Shown here in pieces: positions 26,236-34,348 of a stretch of 64,000 nt of DNA. A model generated the notes under the pieces. It had not been told where the DNA came from, searched no databases, and worked only from the letters and a program-made list of their open reading frames with translations. The DNA is from Mesorhizobium sp. AR10 (GTDB lineage: Bacteria > Pseudomonadota > Alphaproteobacteria > Rhizobiales > Rhizobiaceae). The translations under genes were made by a program, and so were the position numbers. Each line of letters begins with the position of its first letter. Within the stretch, counting starts at the first letter, position 1. The stretch lies in contig NZ_CP080524.1 of assembly GCF_024746795.1 (NCBI RefSeq), forward strand, positions 3,512,001-3,576,000. The letters are read 5' to 3'.

Positions 26236-27252
26236 TCAGGCGCGGCTGCGACGGCGTTCGCGGCGGGCTTCGCTGGTCTCGGCGGTGTTTGCCGTCGCCA
26301 CCTTGTTGCGCATCGGGCCGATGCGTTCGACGATCGCGGCGACGGTCGGACGATCCGCCTTCTTATGCGCATCGAGCGCCTTGCGCATGGCGGCAAGATG
26401 CTGGAACGAGGTGCCGCAACAGCCGCCGATGATTTTGGCGCCGCCATCGACGGCGAGGCGCACATAGTCGGCCATCAATTCGGGCGTGCCGGAATAGTGG
26501 ATTTCGGTGCCGCGGAATTCCGGAATGCCGCAATTGCCCTTGACGATCACCGTCGCCTCCGGCTTCGCCTCGGTCATGTCGAGTAGCGAAGCGAGGATGT
26601 CGGAAGCGCCGACACCGCAATTGGCGCCGACACCGAGCGGTGCCTGCGAAAGGCCGTCGACGACGCCGTGGATGTCCTTCGGCAACAGCCCCATCATGGT
26701 GCGGCCGGCCGTGTCGAAGGAACCGGTATAGGTATAGGGCAGGCCGATGCGGATCGCGGCTTCGGCGGCAGCGCGGATTTCGTCCGGCGCCGACATGGTC
26801 TCGATCCAGGCGACTTCGGCGCCGCCGGCCTTCAGGCCCTCGATCTGTTCGGCAAAGGCATCGACGGCCTCGTCATAGGTCATGGCGCCAAGCGGCACCA
26901 GCAACTCGCCGGTCGGGCCGACCGAGCCGGCGACAATGACTTTCCTGCCGGCTTTGTCGGCGACGGCGCGAGCGATCTCGGCGGAGCGCTTGTTCAGCGC
27001 ATGCACGCGGTCTTGCGCGTGGTGCAGCTTCAGCCGGTGGCGGGTACCACCGAAGGAGTTGGTCAGGATGATATCAGCGCCGGCGTCGACGAAATTCTGA
27101 TGCAGGCTGGTGATGGTGTCGGGCGCAGTCTCGTTCAGCAACTCGGGCGCCTCGCCGGCTTCCAGCCCCATGGCAAACAGATTGGTGCCGGTGGCGCCAT
27201 CGGCCAGCAGGATGCCCTTTTCGGCTAGCAGCGCATCGATCGGGTTGGTCAT
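26236..27252 (-). CDS. bmt: Zinc-dependent homocysteine S-methyltransferase (betaine/corrinoid-homocysteine type)
   Basis: 338 residues, a single homocysteine-methyltransferase barrel. The zinc ligands are Cys212 (GANCG) and Cys278-Cys279 (GGCCGT), and the N-terminal DGATGTNL (18-25) is typical. It has no B12 or folate domain, so it equals the homocysteine module of MetH. In Sinorhizobium the related bmt gene links glycine betaine catabolism to methionine synthesis. Donor betaine itself or methyl-corrinoid from the carrier at 17.5 kb are both possible. An operator-like palindrome lies 40 bases upstream, with the same arms as that in front of the pterin methyltransferase gene. Confidence 0.88.
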   Translation of the reverse strand: MTNPIDALLAEKGILLADGATGTNLFAMGLEAGEAPELLNETAPDTITSLHQNFVDAGADIILTNSFGGTRHRLKLHHAQDRVHALNKRSAEIARAVADKAGRKVIVAGSVGPTGELLVPLGAMTYDEAVDAFAEQIEGLKAGGAEVAWIETMSAPDEIRAAAEAAIRIGLPYTYTGSFDTAGRTMMGLLPKDIHGVVDGLSQAPLGVGANCGVGASDILASLLDMTEAKPEATVIVKGNCGIPEFRGTEIHYSGTPELMADYVRLAVDGGAKIIGGCCGTSFQHLAAMRKALDAHKKADRPTVAAIVERIGPMRNKVATANTAETSEARRERRRSRA

Positions 27253-27291
27253 GGTGAGAAACGCCCTCCGGGAGCTCTTTATTGAGATAAG

Positions 27292-27313
27292 GATATAAAG
27301 AACTCTTTATGTC
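27292..27313. promoter_or_regulatory. SahR-like operator palindrome upstream of bmt
   Basis: Arms GATATAAAGA and TCTTTATGTC around AC, symmetric except for one base. It matches the site at 12821-12842 (read on the other strand) in 21 of 22 positions. It lies 40-61 bases upstream of the bmt start, the usual place for a repressor at the promoter. Confidence 0.65.
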
Positions 27314-27342
27314 CAGTCAATGTCGGCGACCGCCGTCATGCA

Positions 27343-28203
27343 TCAAAATCGCATCTCGGCCAGCTTTTGCGTGAAGCTGGCTGCCTCATGTGCGTTGATG
27401 TCGGCGGCGCGGATCAGATTGTCGAAATGGCGGGTCAATGTCTGGACCGGCTGGGTCGCGTTGAGCACAATATACATGTCGCCGACATAGATCGCGGCGC
27501 GATAGGGCCCGAAGATGGTGTAGGGGATCGAATAGCGCATCCGCCCGTCATAGAGAAACAGGCGGAAGGTCGGATAGAGGTCGTCGAGCAGCGTCGCCAT
27601 ATGCAAAAGCTGTTCGTGGCGGTCCGCCTCCGGGAAACGATCCCATACGCCCAGTCCGCGTGCAAAAATCTCCAGCGTGTGGCGCGGCATGCAGACTTCC
27701 ATGTCGGTTTCCGGCCGCCGGTTGTAGTCGATGCGATACTGCGTTTCGCCGGCCTGCGCCTCGCGGCTCTTGTTGGCGATGCCAGCCTCGTAATCGACAA
27801 GCGCCTCGGTGCGCAAAAGATCGGGAATGCCGGCCGGCACGTAGCGGATTTTGGTGCCGGCGGCCTCCGAATGCCATCTGGCCAGCAGCGTGCGGTCGAA
27901 GCCGCCTGTTGCCTCCTCGATCTCCAGGCTTTCGCGGATTTCGCCGGTGACGCCTTCGTCCTGGCTGAGGCCGAGCAGCCAGTCGAGCGACACCTTGAAC
28001 TCGGCGGCGATGTTGAGCAGCGTTTCGGCGCGGGGCAGGCGCGTCGAGGCGCCGGACAGAAGTTGTGACAGCGCCGAACGGTCGATGCCGACCGCGGCTG
28101 CGAAGGCCGACTGGTTCAGGTCGGACCTTGTCAGGAGCGTCTTCAGACGCTCGCGAAAGATCGTCGAGAGGTCGCGCTTGTCCATGGACGTCGCTCTGGC
28201 CAT
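27343..28203 (-). CDS. XRE-family transcriptional regulator
   Basis: 286 residues. A Cro/CI helix-turn-helix is at about residues 16-75 (LNQSAFAAAVGIDRSALSQLLSG). The remaining 200 residues form an effector-like domain with a long acidic or aromatic stretch (YNRRPETDMEVCMPRHTLEIF) that I cannot match to a ligand family. It is divergent from the desaturase gene across an AT-rich gap containing TTGACAATATATAAC, a probable promoter, so it may regulate that gene. The ATG at 28203 lacks a clear ribosome-binding site; an ATG six codons later is an alternative. It is 90 bases upstream of bmt on the same strand, but bmt has its own operator. Confidence 0.8.
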   Translation of the reverse strand: MARATSMDKRDLSTIFRERLKTLLTRSDLNQSAFAAAVGIDRSALSQLLSGASTRLPRAETLLNIAAEFKVSLDWLLGLSQDEGVTGEIRESLEIEEATGGFDRTLLARWHSEAAGTKIRYVPAGIPDLLRTEALVDYEAGIANKSREAQAGETQYRIDYNRRPETDMEVCMPRHTLEIFARGLGVWDRFPEADRHEQLLHMATLLDDLYPTFRLFLYDGRMRYSIPYTIFGPYRAAIYVGDMYIVLNATQPVQTLTRHFDNLIRAADINAHEAASFTQKLAEMRF

Positions 28204-28378
28204 TGGAGGAAAAATTTGCGCTGAAGCTGCCGAGGTCAGGCCTGAAGCGTAAATGAATCCCTAAGGTTGTTGACAATATATAACATATGCGGCTTGAAAT
28301 GCGCAATCGCAACAGTTTGTGCGCTTTGTCGCGTTGCGGCAACCCGGGGCTCCTGACACAATGCTGTCAGGAATCAAA

Positions 28379-29425
28379 ATGATTCCGGCGACTGGAAGGG
28401 CAGTGGTCGATCATATGGCAAGCATGAGCAAGAGACGACGCAGCGTACCGGCCATCGAATGGCCGACCGTGGTTCTCGCTTTCTTCTGTTACACCACCTG
28501 GTTCGCCACCGGCTTCCTGATCTGGCCGTCCTATCCGATCCTGGCCCTTGCCATCCTGGCCTTTGTCGCCGCACTGCAATCATCAATCATGCACGAAGTG
28601 TTGCACGGTCATCCGACCCGCAACGCGCTGGTCAACGAGGCCATCGTGTTCCTGCCGATAGGCCTTGTGTGGCCGTTCCGCCGGTTCAAGACCATTCACC
28701 TGCGCCATCACGCCGATGAACGGCTGACCGATCCGCTGGACGATCCCGAGAGCTACTACCAGGCGCTCTGGCAGCACGACGGCTTGCCGCCGCTGATGAA
28801 ATTCCTGCTGAAGATCAACAACACCATGGCCGGCCGTTTCGTGCTCGGGCCGTGGCTGTCTTGTGTCGGCTTCTTCATCGACGATGCCAAGCAAATCGCC
28901 GCTGGCGACAAGGCGATCCGCAAGGCATGGCTGCTGCACGCCATCGGCCTCGCCATCGTGTTGCCGATCGTGCAGTTCGGCTTCGGCATTCCATTGTGGC
29001 TCTACATCCTGGTGCCGGTGTGGCTCGGCCAGTCGCTAATTTCGATCCGCACCTTCGCCGAGCACCAGTGGTCGGAACATCCGGAAGGGCGCACGGTAAT
29101 CGTCGAGCGTTCGCCGCTGTCCTTCCTGTTCCTCAACAACAATTTGCACTTCGTCCATCACAAGAGCCCGACGGTCGCCTGGTACCGGCTGCCGAAGCTG
29201 TTTCGCGACCGCCGCGACGAATGGCTGCGAATGAACAATGGCTATGCCTATCCGAACTACTTCGCCCTGATCAGGGCCTATGCCTTCAAGGCGAAGGAGC
29301 CGATCGTCCATCCGGTACTCAGGCGCGCGCCGGAACCGGGCAGGGCGTTCAAGCCGCGCGTCAGGGCGCGCAGCATCGGCGGGCTTGGCAGCGCACCGGT
29401 TCCCGCCGAACCGCCCAAGGAATAA
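28379..29425 (+). CDS. Membrane fatty acid desaturase
   Basis: 348 residues. All three histidine boxes of the integral-membrane di-iron desaturases are present: HEVLHGH (72-78), HLRHH (107-111) and HFVHH (about 254-258). About four transmembrane helices lie in pairs before and between them. It would introduce a double bond or hydroxyl into a lipid acyl chain or related substrate using O2. The ATG at 28379 is chosen because AGGAA lies 6 bases upstream. The C-terminal 40 residues are a basic Pro/Arg tail. It is divergent from the XRE regulator. Confidence 0.88.
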   Translation: MIPATGRAVVDHMASMSKRRRSVPAIEWPTVVLAFFCYTTWFATGFLIWPSYPILALAILAFVAALQSSIMHEVLHGHPTRNALVNEAIVFLPIGLVWPFRRFKTIHLRHHADERLTDPLDDPESYYQALWQHDGLPPLMKFLLKINNTMAGRFVLGPWLSCVGFFIDDAKQIAAGDKAIRKAWLLHAIGLAIVLPIVQFGFGIPLWLYILVPVWLGQSLISIRTFAEHQWSEHPEGRTVIVERSPLSFLFLNNNLHFVHHKSPTVAWYRLPKLFRDRRDEWLRMNNGYAYPNYFALIRAYAFKAKEPIVHPVLRRAPEPGRAFKPRVRARSIGGLGSAPVPAEPPKE

Positions 29426-29512
29426 ATTTCGCAACGCTGCGTCGTCGGCTACCTTGTTCCGACGCTTTTCCGCGATCCTTTCAATCTCCAGACGCAACGG
29501 TCAGATACCGGC

Positions 29513-30313
29513 ATGAGTGAATTTGTTGCGGCGTTGCCGATGTATGATTGGCCCGAAGTACGCGACGAGGTCGACGCCCAATGGGCGCGATTGCGCGATG
29601 CCTTCCGGCAAAAAGGCATCGACGCGCCGCAAACCATCGTGCGCCGCAATGGCGAGCTACCGCCCGTGCCGGGCGGCATTCATGATGCTGCCGGTGCATT
29701 GATCGCGCCCGATCCGGCGACCCTGCCGCCGAACGAACTCGACTATCACAAGCTCTGGCTGCAACCGGCGCTGCTCTTCGCGCAGACCTGCTGGGGGCCG
29801 ATGGAACTCGGCCTTTCGAGGCATGTGCAGGTGATTGGCCAGCCGAGCTACGACGCCTTCGAGGGCGGGCAGGGCGAACTTTATTCGAGCGCGCTGGTGA
29901 TGCGCGGGGATGGTGGGTCATCGGTTGAGTCGGCGGATGACGGTAGTCCGCTGATCCCGCTCGACTTGATCCGCGGCAGGCGCTTCACCTTCAACGACCC
30001 CGGTTCCATGTCGGGCTTGATCGGCCTGACGCGCGACCTGGAGGCGATGGGCCAAAGCCTCGACATCTTTGCGTCGCGTAGCGAAAGCGGCGGCCACCGC
30101 GCCTCGATCGTCGCGATTGCCGAGGGCAGGGCCGATGTCGCGGCCATCGATTGCGAAAGCTGGGCGCTGGCGCAGCGTTTCGAGCCTGCGGCGCAGAAGG
30201 TGGCGGTCGTCGGCTGGACGGCGCGGCGCAAAGGCCTGCCGTTCATCACCGCGAGAACGACGCCAGAAAAGACCGTCGCTGCCATGCGCGAGGCCATTGC
30301 GGCCGTCGGCTAG
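29513..30313 (+). CDS. PhnD-like periplasmic-binding-fold protein without signal peptide
   Basis: 266 residues, resembling PhnD-type phosphate/phosphonate-binding proteins (PF12974): YSSALVMRGDGG near residue 124, GRRFTFNDPGSMSGLIGLTRDLE near residue 155 and GRADVAAIDCESWAL near residue 204. Unlike transporter partners it has no N-terminal signal sequence (it begins MSEFVAALPMYDW) and no ABC genes beside it. A cytoplasmic sensor or a bound-ligand enzyme is therefore more likely than uptake. It is convergent with the DddP-like gene, 6 bases apart. Confidence 0.7.
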   Translation: MSEFVAALPMYDWPEVRDEVDAQWARLRDAFRQKGIDAPQTIVRRNGELPPVPGGIHDAAGALIAPDPATLPPNELDYHKLWLQPALLFAQTCWGPMELGLSRHVQVIGQPSYDAFEGGQGELYSSALVMRGDGGSSVESADDGSPLIPLDLIRGRRFTFNDPGSMSGLIGLTRDLEAMGQSLDIFASRSESGGHRASIVAIAEGRADVAAIDCESWALAQRFEPAAQKVAVVGWTARRKGLPFITARTTPEKTVAAMREAIAAVG

Positions 30314-30319
30314 AAATAC

Positions 30320-31678
30320 TCAGCCACCCAGTAGCCGCTCGTCGAGCGGATAGGTCGAAAGCTGCTCGTTGCCAGTCTCGGTGATCAGGATCTGCTCCTC
30401 GATCTTGACGCCCTCGTGCCCGCCAAGCCGGCCGATATAGCTTTCCACGCACAGCACCATGCCAGGCTCAAGCACACCGTCGGGCGTGTCGTCGGTCCAG
30501 TCGCCGGCATGCGGCAGTGTTGGATATTCGTCGGCCAGCCCGACGCCATGATAGAGCACGCCGTAACGGGTCGGGAAGCAATCGCCGGGCGGCACCGCCG
30601 AGCGCTCGACGAGGTCGCGGAAGGACATGCCCGGCTGCATCAGGGCGGTGTTGTGGGCGATCTGGTCGGCGGCGATACGGAACAGGTCGCGCTGCTCGTT
30701 CGATGGCTTGGCGTCGCCGCAAAGCCAGGTGCGCGAAAGGTCGGCGCAGAAGCCGTAGGGGCCGATCAGGTCGGTGTCGAAAGCGACGAGATCGCTGGCC
30801 TCGATGATGCGTGACGAGCATTCCTGGAACCATGGATTGGTGCGCGGGCCTGAAGATAGCAGCCGGGTTTCGATCCACTCGCCGCCGCGCGCGATGTTGC
30901 CGCGATGCAGTTCGGCCCAAAGTTCGTTCTCGGAAATGCCCGGCTTCAACGCCTGTTCCATCTCGCCCATCGCCGCCTCGCAAGCGACGATTGCCCGGCG
31001 CATGGCAAGGATCTCATCCGGCGATTTGATCAGCCGGGCATTCTCCATCACCGCTTCGCCATTGCCGATGGAAATGCCGAGACGGGCGAGTTCCTCGACA
31101 CCTTCCGGGTTGATGTGGTCGACGGCGATGTGGCTGTTGCCGCCGCCATGCTCCCGCACCAGATCGGCGATGCCTCCCGCCCAGCGGCGGACCTTCTGCT
31201 CGGTCAACTCACCGCTATAGAGATACATCCACGACACCGCCGGGCGCACCTCGTCGACGATGCTGGAATGGTCGGAAAGGTGTTCGCAGGAGAAATAGTC
31301 GAACAGCACCACCGGTCCTTCGGTGGCGACGAAACAATGGCGCGTCGGGTTATGCGCCACCCACAGCTGCATGTTGGTGGAATCGGTCGCATAACGAATG
31401 TTGACCGGGTCGTAGAGCAAGGCGCCGGCATAGTCGCGGCGCTTCAGCTCGGCGCGGATGCGCTCGAGCCGGTATTGGCGCATGGCCGGCATGTCGGGAG
31501 CGGCAATGCCGGCCGCTTGCCACTCGGCTGCGGCCAGCGCGCCATAGCCCAGTACATGCTGGTTGAGCGAAGCCGCCTTCCGGCGGGAAGCGTCGCGCAG
31601 CGCTTCGATCGAGCCCGGCTCGAACGGCATGATCTTGCGATGGCGGCCGAAGCTTCCCTTTGGCGCCTCGCTGTGCAT
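30320..31678 (-). CDS. M24-family DddP-like enzyme (candidate DMSP lyase or related betaine-cleaving enzyme)
   Basis: 452 residues of the pita-bread (M24) fold. Blocks NIRYATDSTNMQLW (93-106), GGEWIETRLLSSGPRTNPWFQ (near 265) and VAFDTDLIGPYGF (298-310) match the DMSP lyase DddP rather than prolidases or creatinase. Potential metal ligands are Asp301, Asp303, Asp313, His377, Glu412 and Glu427, with Asp383 as the possible base. As I recall it, the Ruegeria DddP set is 295, 297, 307, 371, 406, 421 and 377, a constant offset of six. It starts 10 bases after the FAD/GcvT gene with GAGG in place, so it is cotranscribed with that gene and the second mttB. Activity on DMSP is unproven. Confidence 0.75.
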   Translation of the reverse strand: MHSEAPKGSFGRHRKIMPFEPGSIEALRDASRRKAASLNQHVLGYGALAAAEWQAAGIAAPDMPAMRQYRLERIRAELKRRDYAGALLYDPVNIRYATDSTNMQLWVAHNPTRHCFVATEGPVVLFDYFSCEHLSDHSSIVDEVRPAVSWMYLYSGELTEQKVRRWAGGIADLVREHGGGNSHIAVDHINPEGVEELARLGISIGNGEAVMENARLIKSPDEILAMRRAIVACEAAMGEMEQALKPGISENELWAELHRGNIARGGEWIETRLLSSGPRTNPWFQECSSRIIEASDLVAFDTDLIGPYGFCADLSRTWLCGDAKPSNEQRDLFRIAADQIAHNTALMQPGMSFRDLVERSAVPPGDCFPTRYGVLYHGVGLADEYPTLPHAGDWTDDTPDGVLEPGMVLCVESYIGRLGGHEGVKIEEQILITETGNEQLSTYPLDERLLGG

Positions 31679-31688
31679 TTTGAAAACC

Positions 31689-34262
31689 TCAGGTCCGCAT
31701 CTTCTCGCCGCTCGGATCGAACGGCGGCTCGACATTGATGCGCGCCGGGCGGCGGTGGCCCAGAATCTCGATCTCGAACAGGCCCGCACTTTCGTTCTCG
31801 GCAAGCGCTGCCGGCACATAGCCCTGTGCCATCGACTTCTGCACATAGTGGGCATAGCCGCCCGATGTCACCCAGCCAACCACGCGCCAGTCGCCGTCAA
31901 CAATGCCGCGCACGGCGGACGCGCCTTCAGCAGCCTTGGAGCCGCGGACTTCCTTGCCTTTGTCGTCAAAGCGCGGTGCGCCGTAGCCATGCGGCTTTTC
32001 CACCGTGCCGTAGTCCTTGGAGCCGACCTTGGCCCAGATCGGCTCGTCGCCCATCACATCGGCGTCGGCTGCGTCGACTATGAAGGACACACGGCGCAGT
32101 TTTGGCCCCTCGGCGTGTTCCTTGGCGGCAGCCTCGCGGCCGATGAAATCGTTTTTCTCGAGCTTGATGAAGCGATCCATCGCCCCTTCGAACGGCCCGT
32201 ATATCGGGCGCAGCTCGCGGAACCAGGTCGGAAAGTTCTTTTCCAGGCGCATGGAGAGCAGGGCGCGCATGCCGAAATCGACGAGACCGAACTCCTCGCC
32301 GGCGTCCTTGATCGCCTTGTAGACGAGGCGCTGATAGGCCGGCGCCATCCAGATTTCGTAGCCGAGGTCGCCGGTGTAGGTGATGCGGTTGACCAGGCAA
32401 GGCGCGCCGCCGACCGCCATTTCGCGGAAATCCATGAAGCGGAAGGCTTTGGTCGAAATGTCGACATCGACCAGCTTCTGCAGCAGGTCGCGGGATTTCG
32501 GTCCGGCTATGGAGAGACCCACGAGCGTCTGGTCGAAGCGATGGATGCGCACGGAACCGTCTTTGGGCAGGTGCTTCTCGAACCAGCGCATGTGGTACTT
32601 CTGCGCGGCCGATGAGCCCCAGATCATGAAGCGCTCGTCACCGGCCTTGGCGATGGTGAAGTCGCCGATCAGCCGGCCGAATTCATTGAGCATCGGGGTT
32701 AGCACAATGCGGCCGGTCTTCGGCATGCGGTTGGTCATGAGACGGTTGAGGAAATCTTCCGATCCCGGTCCCGACACTTCGTATTTGGCGAAGTTGGCGA
32801 TCTCGGTGACGCCGACCTTTTCGCGCGTGGCGCGCACTTCCTCGCCGATTGGTCCGAAATCGTTGGAGCGGTGGAAGGAAACGACGTCCTTCGGCTCCTT
32901 GCCCTTGGGCGCGAACCAGAGCGGGGTTTCCAGACCCCAGGAGTCACCCATGACGGCGTTGTTGGCCAGCATCGTATCGTAGAGCGGTGTCGTCTGCGCC
33001 GGGCGCGCGGCCGGCAATTCCTCGTTGGGGAAGCGGATGGAGAAGCGGCGCGAATAGTTTTCACGCACCTTGGCGTTGGTGTAGCGCAGGCCAGCCCATT
33101 CGCCGAAGCGCGCGACGTCCATGCCCCAGACGTCGAAGCCGGGATCGCCATTGACCATCCAGTTCGACAGCGCCAGACCAACGCCGCCGCCCTGGCTGAA
33201 GCCAGCCATGACGGCGCAGGCGCACCAGAAATTGGTCAGACCCTGCACCGGACCGACCAGCGGGTTGCCGTCGAGCGCGAAGGTGAAGGGACCGTTGATG
33301 ATCTGCTTGATGCCGGCCTTCTCGATGCCGGGGAAATGCTTGAAGCCGATTTCCAGCGACGGCGCGATGCGGTCGATGTCGGGCTGCAGCAGCTCGTGGC
33401 CGAAATCCCAAGGCGTGTTGACCGGCGACCACGGCTTGCAGGCCTTTTCATAGGTGCCGAGCAGGATGCCGTTGCGCTCCTGGCGGGTGTAGATCTCGCC
33501 CTTGAAATCGAGCACGCCGATCATCTCGCGGCCGGTCGACTTGTTGAATTCCTCGACCTCCGGCATCGGCTCGGTCAGGAGGTACATGTGCTCCATGGCC
33601 AGCACAGGCAGTTCGACGCCGACCATGCGGCCGATCTCACGCGCCCACAGGCCACCGCAATTGACGACGTGCTCGGCCTTGACCGTGCCTTGTTCGGTGA
33701 CGACGTTCCAGGTGCCGTCGACCTCTTGCGTCAGTTCGACGACGCGGTTGCGCAGCACGATCTCGGCGCCGAGCTTTTTCGCCGCCTTGGAGTAGGCGAC
33801 GGTCGTGCCGGAGGGGTCAAGATGGCCCTCGACCGGATCCCACATGGCGCCGACGAAATTCGTCTCGTCCATCAGCGGGAACATCGCCTTGGCTTCGGAC
33901 GGCGTGATCAGTTCGGTGTCCATGCCGAGATAGCGGCCCTTGGCGTGGGCGAGGCGCAGGAAGTCCATGCGCTCGGGTGTATCCGCCATCATCACGCCGC
34001 CGGTCAGGTGCAGCGAGCAGGACTGGCCGGAAAGCTCCTCGATCTCCTTGTAGAGCTGCACCGTATAGGCCTGCAGCTTGGCGACGTTGGGATCGCCGTT
34101 CAGCGTGTGGAAGCCGCCCGCCGCATGCCAGGACGAGCCGGAGGTGAGCTCCGAACGCTCGATCAGCATGATGTCCGTCCAGCCGGCCTTGGCCAGGTGA
34201 TAGAGCACCGAGCAGCCGACGACGCCGCCGCCGATGACAACCGCTTTTGCATGAGATTTCAT
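31689..34262 (-). CDS. FAD-dependent oxidoreductase/GcvT fusion, copy 2
   Basis: 857 residues: a DAO/FAD domain (VVIGGGVVGCSVLYHLA, residues 8-24), SGSSWHAAG with His46 for covalent FAD, the FAO_M middle domain, a GcvT folate domain from about residue 440 and its C-terminal barrel. It belongs to the dimethylglycine/sarcosine dehydrogenase family, making methylene-THF. It is only distantly similar to copy 1 and clearly not a tandem duplicate. It is the middle gene of an operon between mttB copy 2 and the DddP-like gene, so it likely acts on the same osmolyte pathway. It is too long and has the wrong N terminus for the DMSP demethylase DmdA (about 365 residues). Confidence 0.87.
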   Translation of the reverse strand: MKSHAKAVVIGGGVVGCSVLYHLAKAGWTDIMLIERSELTSGSSWHAAGGFHTLNGDPNVAKLQAYTVQLYKEIEELSGQSCSLHLTGGVMMADTPERMDFLRLAHAKGRYLGMDTELITPSEAKAMFPLMDETNFVGAMWDPVEGHLDPSGTTVAYSKAAKKLGAEIVLRNRVVELTQEVDGTWNVVTEQGTVKAEHVVNCGGLWAREIGRMVGVELPVLAMEHMYLLTEPMPEVEEFNKSTGREMIGVLDFKGEIYTRQERNGILLGTYEKACKPWSPVNTPWDFGHELLQPDIDRIAPSLEIGFKHFPGIEKAGIKQIINGPFTFALDGNPLVGPVQGLTNFWCACAVMAGFSQGGGVGLALSNWMVNGDPGFDVWGMDVARFGEWAGLRYTNAKVRENYSRRFSIRFPNEELPAARPAQTTPLYDTMLANNAVMGDSWGLETPLWFAPKGKEPKDVVSFHRSNDFGPIGEEVRATREKVGVTEIANFAKYEVSGPGSEDFLNRLMTNRMPKTGRIVLTPMLNEFGRLIGDFTIAKAGDERFMIWGSSAAQKYHMRWFEKHLPKDGSVRIHRFDQTLVGLSIAGPKSRDLLQKLVDVDISTKAFRFMDFREMAVGGAPCLVNRITYTGDLGYEIWMAPAYQRLVYKAIKDAGEEFGLVDFGMRALLSMRLEKNFPTWFRELRPIYGPFEGAMDRFIKLEKNDFIGREAAAKEHAEGPKLRRVSFIVDAADADVMGDEPIWAKVGSKDYGTVEKPHGYGAPRFDDKGKEVRGSKAAEGASAVRGIVDGDWRVVGWVTSGGYAHYVQKSMAQGYVPAALAENESAGLFEIEILGHRRPARINVEPPFDPSGEKMRT

Positions 34263-34348
34263 GAAGATAGGTCCGTTTTTGCATAAATTGAATCAGATGT
34301 TTGGTCAGCGGCGATCAGCGCCGGAGTCAACCCGTCGCTGCATGTCGG

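Noticed and set aside
30320..31678. Creatinase or Xaa-Pro aminopeptidase
   Set aside because: The M24 fold is shared, but the blocks GGEWIETRLL, NPWFQEC and FDTDLIG and the ligand spacing match DddP better than either enzyme.
31689..34262. DMSP demethylase DmdA
   Set aside because: DmdA is a single GcvT-type protein of about 365 residues. This protein has 857 residues and begins with a covalent-FAD DAO domain.
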